A DNA stretch of 6,888 nt from Erythrobacter sp. CCH5-A1. Lineage in GTDB: Bacteria > Pseudomonadota > Alphaproteobacteria > Sphingomonadales > Sphingomonadaceae. Each line of letters begins with the position of its first letter. Within the stretch, counting starts at the first letter, position 1. Location: assembly GCF_001557115.1 (NCBI RefSeq), contig NZ_LSKQ01000147.1, forward strand, positions 1 through 6,888. Direction: 5' to 3'. The notes beneath the pieces are model-generated. The model worked only from the letters and a program-made list of their open reading frames with translations, was not told where the DNA came from and ran no database searches. The translations under genes and the position numbers were made by a program. Positions 1 through 6,221 of the stretch are shown piece by piece.

Positions 1-51
1 TTCGCTATCCGTTCGCCCTTTCCGTGCAGATACGTCACTTTCGTGTAGTCA
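1..51. other. Possible foreign or insertion-element edge at the left end
   Basis: The family's conserved block begins at QQFSTP (codons from about base 56). Upstream the same frame stays open but encodes SLSVRPFRADTSLSCSHP, which I do not recognise as part of the family. Read on the reverse strand from base 51, the stretch begins TGACTACACG, which has the TG start common to several insertion-sequence families. It also holds a small CAC-TTTC-GTG inverted repeat at 36-45. This is weak evidence. The stretch could equally be a divergent but genuine part of the protein. Confidence 0.2.
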
Positions 52-3000
52 CCCCCAGCAGTTCTCGACGCCTGCCGATCTTGGCGCCCTCGCTCTTTGC
101 CTGGCGGCGCCGAAAGAAAGCGACATCGTACTCGAGCCCAGCGCCGGACACGGCTCGCTCGTCGCGATGCTGCCGCAAGTGCGGGCACTCCACCTCAACG
201 AAATCGACCCAAAACGCCGGGAGAAGCTCGCGCTGATCTTCCGCGAGGCAGGCATCACAGGCTTTGATGGCGCAATGCTTTCCTCGCTGCTGGATCCTGC
301 GGTGCGCCCCACGCTGATCCTGATGAACCCTCCATTCTCCCGCTCGCTGGGCCGCGGTGCGGACGAATACGCTGCCGTACGGCACCTTCGAGCAGCGATC
401 GGGCGGGTTGCGGGGGGAGGGCGAGTGGTTGCCATCATGCCCGACTGGTTCACGACGAGCGCAAAGCTCGGCAGGATCTATGACGAGACCTTCGCCTCCT
501 GCACAGTTCAGTCCTCCATCCGTCTAGCTAAATGCTACCACAAGCAGGGCACTAGCGTCGCCGTTCGCCTCTACGTCATCGACAAGATCCCGGGGCGTAT
601 CCGGCCTACGATCCTGGCCCGCGAAACCGTGGCCGCAATCGCCGAAACAGTTCCGCCGGTCCCCCGGTGCGAGACAGTTGAAGCGCCGCCGGTGCCCAGT
701 CCCGTCGCGAAGGCAAGGCCTGCGAGCCTCTTCAAGGCCATGCGCGCGAAACCAAAGGAAACTCGAGCGCCCTCGCGCATCGTCGAGCAGCCACGAGTTG
801 GTCCGCTGGCCTTCGAGGCGCTGACGGCGCCGAGGCCGCTGGGCGAACAGAGCGGCGTATACCTGCCTTACCGTCCAAGCCGGGTCGAAATTGCCAAGGC
901 GAGCGAGCATCCCACGCCGCTGGTCGAGAGTGTGGCGATGGGCTCGATCCCCGCGCCCGTCCCGCATTATGTGCCAACGCTGCAAGAACGGGTGCTCACC
1001 GAACGCCTGCTTTCCGAAGCCCAGATCGAAACGGTGATCTATGCCGGTAACGCCTGGGACCAGTATCTTGCCGGTCTCTTCATTCCGAACGAGGAGGGCG
1101 TCGGCCTAACGCTAGACGAAAACGGGAAAGAGTACCGCAAGGGCTACTTCCTCGGCGATGGCACCGGGGCAGGGAAGGGCAGGCAGATTGCCGCCTGCAT
1201 CCTCGACAACTGGCTCGCCGGCCGTCGCAAGGCTGTCTGGGTCTCGAAAAACGAGAGCCTCCTCGAAGACGCGCGCCGCGACTGGAGCGCGATCGGCGGT
1301 ATGCCCGCAGACATTCAGCCACTGTCGAACTGGAAGATCGACCAGGAGGTTCCATTCCGCGACGGGATCCTGTTCGTCACCTATCCAACGCTGCGCAGCC
1401 AGCGCCAGGACGCAACGCGCTTGAAGCAGCTGCTCGATTGGGCCGGCGACGACTTCGAGGGCGTGATCGCTTTCGACGAGAGCCACGAGATGGGCGGCGT
1501 CGCAGGCGGGGAGGGTGCTCGGGGCGCAAAAAGCGGCTCGCTTCAGGGGATCGCCGGAGTGCTGCTCCAGAACAATCTTCCCAGCGCGCGCGTCCTCTAC
1601 GCTTCGGCAACGGGCGCATCCGACGTCAACAACCTCGCCTATGCCGTCCGGCTCGGGCTGTGGGGACCGGGAACCGCTTTCGCCAACCGCGAGGACTTTA
1701 TCGCCCAGATCAGGGCAGGGGGCATCGCCGCCATGGAACTGGTCTCGCGCGACCTGAAGGCGCTCGGGCTCTACCAGGCACGCGCCCTGAGTTTCGCTGG
1801 CGTGGAATACGCGATCCTCAAGCACGACCTCACGCCCGAACAGATTGCGATCTACGACACCTATGCAGACGCCTGGGCGATCATCCACCAGAACATGGAA
1901 GAAGCGCTCGAACTCACCGGCGTGGTAGACGAGATCGACGGCGCGACGCTCAACAGCGGCGCGAAGTCCGCGGCGCGCAGCCGGTTCGAAAGCACCAAGC
2001 AGCGCTTCTTCAACCAGCTGCTTCTTTCGATGAAACTGCCGACCCTGATCGCGGCCATCAACCATCACCTCGAGCGTGACGAGGTGGTGGTGGTCCAACT
2101 GGTCTCGACCGCCGAAAGCATCCTCGACCGGCGGCTCGACAGCCTGTCGCCGGAAGATCGCGCCGATCTCGACCTCGACCTCAGCCCGCTCGATGCCGTG
2201 ATCGAATATCTGGAACGCGCCTTTCCGACGCAGCAAATGCAGGTCTTCGTCGACGACACGGGGAAGGAATGCTCGCGTCCGATGTTCGACGAAGACGGGC
2301 AGCCAGTTCACAACCAGCAGGCGATCGAACGACGCGCCGCGATGATCGAGCACCTGTGCGCGATGCCGCCGATCAGGCCCGCGCTCGACGGGATCATCGA
2401 GCACTACGGCACTCACAAGGTCGCCGAAGTCACCGGACGAACCAAGCGTCTCATCAACGGCGCGGACGGCCAGCAGAAGCTGGAAACCCGCTCGCCGCGC
2501 ACCAACCAATCCGAGACCGATCAGTTCATGGACGGACACAAGCCGATCCTTGTCTTCAGCGATGCCGGCGGGACGGGTCGCTCATACCATGCAAGCCTCG
2601 ATGCCAAGTGCCAGAAACGTCGCATTCACTTCCTGCTCGAACCGGGCTGGCGCGCAGACCGGGCGATCCAGGGACTCGGGCGCACGCACCGAACTCACCA
2701 GGCGAACACGCCGCTGTTCCGACCGGTGACGACCAACTGCAAGGGCGAACTGCGCTTTACCAGCACGATCGCGCGGCGGCTCGACAGCCTCGGGGCGCTC
2801 ACCCGCGGCCAACGCCAGACCGGCGGGCAGAACCTGTTCGATCCGGCCGACAATCTCGAAAGCGAATATGCCAAGGCGGCGCTGCACACCTGGTTCGCGC
2901 TGCTCGCCGAGGGCAAGCTCAAGAGCGCAACATTGGCGGATTTCCAGCGCCGCAGCGGGCTCAAGATTGTCTCGGACGACGGCATCCTCGAGGAGGACCT

Positions 3001-3967
3001 TCCGCCGATCCAGCGCTGGCTCAACCGGATTCTTGCGCTGCCGATCGGCATGCAGAACGCAATCTTCGACGAGTTCCTGGGCTTGGTCGAGGCCCGGGTA
3101 AGCGCCGCGCGCGAGGCGGGCTCACTCGATGTCGGTGTCGAGACCATGCAGGTCGAACAGGCCGACGTGGTCGAGGACATCATCCTTCGAACGGACGAGC
3201 GAACAGGCGCGACTTCGCACCTCCTGCAACTCGCCTTGCGGACACGGGCGCGCCCGATCGGTCTGGAGCGCGTGCTCGAGCGCCGCGACTACACCGACGG
3301 ATGCATGCTCATGCACAATGCGAAGAGCGGCAAGTGCGCACTCGCCGAACCTTCGCGCCACTTCTTGACCGAGCGCGGAGAACTGATCCGCCGCGTGATT
3401 CTCCACCGCCCGCTGCGCCGCGAATACCATCACTTCGACGATCTTACCGAATCCGCCTGGGAAGAATGCTCCCGGCGAACATTCGAAAAGGGCTGGGAGG
3501 AAGAAGTCGCCGAAGCGGCTGAGAAGCTGAGCACCGAGACAGTCTACCTAGCCACAGGGCTGCTGCTTCCGATCTGGTCGACGCTGCCGATCGACTATCT
3601 TGAGGTCAAGCGGATCGTGGACGAAAACGGGCGAAGCTGGCTTGGGCGGATCGTCCATGAACTCGACGTCGCCAATCTTCTCCAGAAGTTCGACATCAGC
3701 GCCGCGATCGAGCTTACCCCGGAAACGATAGTAAAGGCGCTCGGTGAAAGCCGCACGGTCCCGATCCGGAGGCCATTCGAGGCAACCATCAAGTGCTCGC
3801 GCGTGGCGGGGGAAAAGCGGTTCGAAATTGCCGGGGCACCCGCCGAGCATCTGCCCTGGCTCAAGACCATCGGCTGCTTCACCGAAATCATCAGCTTCCG
3901 CACCCGCGTCTTCGTTCCGACCGGCGGTGCGACCGCAATCTTCGCCAAGCTGCTGAAAACGGCCTAA
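2..3967 (+). CDS. DarB-like fusion: DNA adenine methyltransferase + strawberry-notch helicase (5' partial)
   Basis: The frame is open from base 2 to TAA at 3965-3967, giving 1321 codons with the N-terminus missing. Residues are numbered from base 2. A class I SAM-dependent methyltransferase comes first: QQFSTP (about 19-24), SAM-binding VLEPSAGHG (43-51) and catalytic NPPF (109-112), typical of N6-adenine DNA methylases. A proline-rich linker (about 205-300) leads to a strawberry-notch-type SF2 NTPase (families AAA_34 and Helicase_C_4). Visible motifs are Walker A GDGTGAGKG (385-393), a DESH Walker B box (492-495), SATG after the DESH box, SDAGGTGRS (853-861) and motif VI QGLGRTHR (890-897). 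The last 400 or so residues are the family's C-terminal extension. The likely role, by analogy with P1 DarB, is cytoplasmic modification or remodelling of element DNA to escape restriction. The ATG at 167 cannot be the true start because it lies after the SAM motif. The first 17 or so residues do not look family-like. It is probably co-transcribed with the ParB gene, since no terminator lies between them. The family call is firm; the anti-restriction role is inferred. Confidence 0.9.
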   Translation, partial: SLSVRPFRADTSLSCSHPQQFSTPADLGALALCLAAPKESDIVLEPSAGHGSLVAMLPQVRALHLNEIDPKRREKLALIFREAGITGFDGAMLSSLLDPAVRPTLILMNPPFSRSLGRGADEYAAVRHLRAAIGRVAGGGRVVAIMPDWFTTSAKLGRIYDETFASCTVQSSIRLAKCYHKQGTSVAVRLYVIDKIPGRIRPTILARETVAAIAETVPPVPRCETVEAPPVPSPVAKARPASLFKAMRAKPKETRAPSRIVEQPRVGPLAFEALTAPRPLGEQSGVYLPYRPSRVEIAKASEHPTPLVESVAMGSIPAPVPHYVPTLQERVLTERLLSEAQIETVIYAGNAWDQYLAGLFIPNEEGVGLTLDENGKEYRKGYFLGDGTGAGKGRQIAACILDNWLAGRRKAVWVSKNESLLEDARRDWSAIGGMPADIQPLSNWKIDQEVPFRDGILFVTYPTLRSQRQDATRLKQLLDWAGDDFEGVIAFDESHEMGGVAGGEGARGAKSGSLQGIAGVLLQNNLPSARVLYASATGASDVNNLAYAVRLGLWGPGTAFANREDFIAQIRAGGIAAMELVSRDLKALGLYQARALSFAGVEYAILKHDLTPEQIAIYDTYADAWAIIHQNMEEALELTGVVDEIDGATLNSGAKSAARSRFESTKQRFFNQLLLSMKLPTLIAAINHHLERDEVVVVQLVSTAESILDRRLDSLSPEDRADLDLDLSPLDAVIEYLERAFPTQQMQVFVDDTGKECSRPMFDEDGQPVHNQQAIERRAAMIEHLCAMPPIRPALDGIIEHYGTHKVAEVTGRTKRLINGADGQQKLETRSPRTNQSETDQFMDGHKPILVFSDAGGTGRSYHASLDAKCQKRRIHFLLEPGWRADRAIQGLGRTHRTHQANTPLFRPVTTNCKGELRFTSTIARRLDSLGALTRGQRQTGGQNLFDPADNLESEYAKAALHTWFALLAEGKLKSATLADFQRRSGLKIVSDDGILEEDLPPIQRWLNRILALPIGMQNAIFDEFLGLVEARVSAAREAGSLDVGVETMQVEQADVVEDIILRTDERTGATSHLLQLALRTRARPIGLERVLERRDYTDGCMLMHNAKSGKCALAEPSRHFLTERGELIRRVILHRPLRREYHHFDDLTESAWEECSRRTFEKGWEEEVAEAAEKLSTETVYLATGLLLPIWSTLPIDYLEVKRIVDENGRSWLGRIVHELDVANLLQKFDISAAIELTPETIVKALGESRTVPIRRPFEATIKCSRVAGEKRFEIAGAPAEHLPWLKTIGCFTEIISFRTRVFVPTGGATAIFAKLLKTA

Positions 3968-3995
3968 CCCTTACAGCCCCGACCCGAACAAAGGG
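3968..3995 (+). promoter_or_regulatory. Leader hairpin 1 after the helicase gene
   Basis: CCCTT (3968-3972) can pair with AAGGG (3991-3995) around an 18-base, C-rich loop. It starts directly after the TAA of the upstream gene. No U-tract follows, so it is not a Rho-independent terminator. It is followed by the purine tract GGGGAGGGGGAGGGAG (3993-4008), which could alternatively pair with the C-rich loop. A five-pair stem alone is weak; I list it because it sits beside a stronger hairpin in the same leader. Confidence 0.3.
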
Positions 3996-4010
3996 GAGGG
4001 GGAGGGAGTG

Positions 4011-4037
4011 TGTGCCCGGGTGATGACCGGGAGCACA
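4011..4037 (+). promoter_or_regulatory. Stable leader hairpin just before the ParB ribosome binding site
   Basis: TGTGCCCGG (4011-4019) pairs with CCGGG (4027-4031) and CACA (4034-4037). This gives nine pairs with a two-base AG bulge (4032-4033) and the seven-base loop GTGATGA (4020-4026). It ends two bases before the AGGAG binding site at 4040-4044. The hairpin therefore lies where a bound protein or RNA fold would affect ribosome access to the ParB message. Structured leaders of this kind are known upstream of DNA-modifying genes on mobile elements, for example the radC RNA motif. I cannot verify that this is one of them. The pairing is seen directly; the regulatory role is inference. Confidence 0.55.
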
Positions 4038-4039
4038 TC

Positions 4040-4044
4040 AGGAG
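4040..4044 (+). promoter_or_regulatory. Ribosome binding site that fixes the ParB start
   Basis: AGGAG lies eight bases before the ATG at 4053, an ideal Shine-Dalgarno match and spacing. Other in-frame starts exist at GTG 4008, GTG 4020 and ATG 4023. None has a site as well placed, and using them would put the hairpin inside the coding sequence. Confidence 0.8.
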
Positions 4045-4052
4045 TAAAGACG

Positions 4053-6137
4053 ATGCTGATTCCCTTTTCAAAGCTCTATCTGAGCGACGCCAATGTGCGC
4101 AAGACGCGCAGCGAAGACGACGATGCCCAGCTGTCGGCCGATATCGAGGCCCGCGGGCTGCTGCAGAACCTGCTGGTGACCAAAAGCAAAAAGCGCGGAA
4201 AGTTCGCGGTGATCGCGGGCGGCCGCCGCCTGCGTGCGATCGAGATGATCATCGAGCGCGGCGCGTGGACGACCGAAACCGAGATCGAATGCAAACTCCT
4301 CGAGGGAAGCGAGGAAGACGCCGGCGAAGCCTCGCTCGCCGAAAATTTCCAGCGGGTCGGGATGACGCCCGCCGAGGAATGCCGCGCCTTCGAGCACTTC
4401 ATCAAGGAAGGCACCGACATCGCCGGGGTCGCCAAGCGATTCGGCCTCACACAGCGCTTCGTCGAGGGACGCCTGCGGCTCGCTAACCTTGCCGAACCGA
4501 TCTTCGAAGCGCTTGCCGCCGGCGAGATGACGCTCGAGATCGCCAAGGCCTACGCCGCGACCGACCAGCACGAGGTGCAACTGAGGGTCTATCAGCAGAT
4601 GCGCACCGCCTGGAACACGACCCCGGACGCGATCCGCCGCATGGTGGCAAACGGATCCATGCGCGGCAATGACCCCATCGCCATGCTGATCGGCGAAGAT
4701 GCCTATGTCGCTGCCGGGGGCCGCGTCGAGCGCGACCTCTTCAGCGAGGCGGCCGATGACCGCTGGATCGACACCGAGGTGGCGCACAAGCTCGCCGGAG
4801 AGGCGATGGAGGCCGAGGCGACGCGACTCGCGGGTGAAACCGGACTTGGATGGATCACGCCGGTTGCCTCGACCAACTCCTGGCAAGCGCGCAGCGAAAT
4901 GGGCGTCTACCCCGTACGCCTGCCGCCGGCGCCGCTGTCACAGGAGGCCCGCGTCCGCATCGACGAGATCGATGCGCGCATGGATGACCTCAGCGCCATC
5001 TTCGAAGAGGGCGAAGAGGCCGAAGACGCCGACTTCGAGGCGCTCGAGGCCGAGTACGAGGCGCTCGACACCGAACGCAGCGAACTCAATAATCCGGTCC
5101 GCGAGTTGCCCGAAGAATGGCGCAGCGAGGCGGGTCGCTTCCTCGTCCTGACGACGCGCGGTGAGATGGTCCTGGAGGCCGATTACTACAGTGAAAAGCG
5201 GCTATCCTTCGACACGGACGAGGAGGGCAACGTCACGGTCACCGCTGAAGAACCGACCTCGGGTTCGGGCAAACGCGCCGCGAGCGCGCCCTCCAAGCCC
5301 GAAGCCGTAGCGCCGGGCACCGAGAAGCCGATCAGCGCGCGGCTGTTCGACGAATTGTCGGTGCAGCGTCGCAACATTCTGTCCGCGTCGCTTCTCGGCG
5401 ATCCCGGCCTCGCGCTCGACTTCGCGATCTTCGCGCTCGCGGACAAGCAGAGCTATGACAGCAAGGGCACCGCGATCAAGGGCGGGCGTCCGAACGACCC
5501 GGCCACCGGCGAACTACCGCAATCAAGTGCGGAGGCGATTCTCGCCGAAGCGGCCGAGGCGCTCGACAAGAGCTGGCAAGAACCTGCCGAGGCAGCGCAG
5601 CGATTCATCGCCTTCCGCGAACTTGAGGACGACGCCAAGGCCGCCTGGCTCGCCTATGCGGTCGCCATCTCGCTCGAAGCCAAGAAGGGCTACGGCTCCG
5701 AGTACCATCCGATCCACGCAGTGTTGGGAACGATGCTCGATATCGACGTTGCGCAGATGTGGCGCCCTACCGCCGAAAACTTCTTCGATCGGGTCAGCAA
5801 GACCTCCTGCCTTGCCGCTCTCACCGAAGTGGGCGGGGCCGATCTCGCGGCCCGCTATGCCGCCTCGAAGAAGGCCGAGCTATCCAAGACTTGCGAGACG
5901 ATCTTCGCCGGCAAAGCGATCATCGAACAGGAGGTCAAGGAAGCCGCACTCGCATGGCTGCCAGAGGGCATGAAGTTCGCGCTCAATGAGCAGGCGAGCG
6001 AACCTGCCGACGCAACCGACGAGGACAGCAGCAACGACGAGCGCGACTACGATCACGAACCGGTCGATACCACCGGCGACGAAGCCGACACCTACGATCC
6101 CGAAGACGCCGACGAAGAAGCGGCGATCGGCGCCTAG
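4053..6137 (+). CDS. ParB/Spo0J-family DNA-binding protein, long plasmid/ICE type
   Basis: The product has 694 residues, about twice the length of a classical ParB. The N-terminal ParB/sulfiredoxin-like domain (about 1-105) carries the ParB boxes: IEARGLLQNLLV (31-42), AGGRRLRA (55-62, equivalent to the GERRxRA CTP-binding box) and ENFQR (97-101, equivalent to ENIQR). A helix-turn-helix follows at about 122-143 (DIAGVAKRFGLTQRFVEGRL). Residues 300-345 are a charged, probably helical or coiled-coil stretch rich in Glu and Asp. Residues 400-425 look like a flexible linker. A conserved-looking C-terminal domain (about 425-642) ends near WLPEGM. A disordered acidic tail (647-694) has 20 Asp/Glu in 48 residues. 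The start is set by AGGAG at 4040. Classical ParB binds parS and loads as a CTP-dependent clamp, working with ParA. No ParA is encoded here, so this is likely a stand-alone element-borne ParB acting as a regulator, DNA protector or partition aid. Its exact role is unknown. It lies 85 bases after the helicase gene, likely in the same transcript. Confidence 0.88.
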   Translation: MLIPFSKLYLSDANVRKTRSEDDDAQLSADIEARGLLQNLLVTKSKKRGKFAVIAGGRRLRAIEMIIERGAWTTETEIECKLLEGSEEDAGEASLAENFQRVGMTPAEECRAFEHFIKEGTDIAGVAKRFGLTQRFVEGRLRLANLAEPIFEALAAGEMTLEIAKAYAATDQHEVQLRVYQQMRTAWNTTPDAIRRMVANGSMRGNDPIAMLIGEDAYVAAGGRVERDLFSEAADDRWIDTEVAHKLAGEAMEAEATRLAGETGLGWITPVASTNSWQARSEMGVYPVRLPPAPLSQEARVRIDEIDARMDDLSAIFEEGEEAEDADFEALEAEYEALDTERSELNNPVRELPEEWRSEAGRFLVLTTRGEMVLEADYYSEKRLSFDTDEEGNVTVTAEEPTSGSGKRAASAPSKPEAVAPGTEKPISARLFDELSVQRRNILSASLLGDPGLALDFAIFALADKQSYDSKGTAIKGGRPNDPATGELPQSSAEAILAEAAEALDKSWQEPAEAAQRFIAFRELEDDAKAAWLAYAVAISLEAKKGYGSEYHPIHAVLGTMLDIDVAQMWRPTAENFFDRVSKTSCLAALTEVGGADLAARYAASKKAELSKTCETIFAGKAIIEQEVKEAALAWLPEGMKFALNEQASEPADATDEDSSNDERDYDHEPVDTTGDEADTYDPEDADEEAAIGA

Positions 6138-6162
6138 CGCGGCGATCCCCTCCTGATGGCCT

Positions 6163-6199
6163 GGCCCGGCGCGCTCACCCGAGCGGCCGGGCCTTTTTT
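6163..6199 (+). terminator. Strong intrinsic terminator between the ParB and ArdC genes
   Basis: GGCCCGGC (6163-6170) pairs with GCCGGGCC (6186-6193). CGCTC (6172-6176) pairs with GAGCG (6181-6185), with G6171 bulged, closing an ACCC loop. The 13-pair, almost wholly G-C stem is followed at once by six T (6194-6199). It starts 26 bases after the ParB stop codon. The U-tract ends only 22 bases before the ArdC start codon, so it may also work as an attenuator for that gene. Confidence 0.92.
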
Positions 6200-6207
6200 C
6201 TTCTCAA

Positions 6208-6214
6208 AGAGGAG
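6208..6214 (+). promoter_or_regulatory. Ribosome binding site of the ArdC gene
   Basis: AGAGGAG lies seven bases before ATG 6222, a strong Shine-Dalgarno site. It sits nine bases after the terminator's T-run, so it is present only on transcripts that pass the terminator or begin within it. Confidence 0.75.
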
Positions 6215-6221
6215 CGAGCTT

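Noticed and set aside
1112..2539. 475-codon open frame on the minus strand
   Set aside because: It lies wholly inside the helicase gene, whose motifs are intact on the + strand. GC-rich codon bias leaves the antisense frame open, and its product has no recognisable domain.
2269..3522. 417-codon + strand frame overlapping the helicase gene
   Set aside because: A +1-type shadow: Arg/Pro/Ala-rich low-complexity translation, while the helicase C-terminal motifs (SDAGGTGRS, QGLGRTHR) are in the other frame.
3993..4020. Possible G-quadruplex in the leader
   Set aside because: Only three adjacent runs of at least three G (3993-3996, 3998-4002, 4004-4006). The fourth (4018-4020) is 11 bases away and partly inside the stronger hairpin stem.
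4008..4052. Upstream in-frame starts for ParB (GTG 4008, GTG 4020, ATG 4023)
   Set aside because: They would add up to 15 residues unlike ParB and translate through the hairpin. ATG 4053 has AGGAG at ideal spacing and begins the normal ParB N-terminus.
4068..4886. 272-codon minus-strand frame inside the ParB gene
   Set aside because: It is the antisense of clear ParB boxes and the helix-turn-helix. It has no separate ribosome binding site or family signal that I can see.
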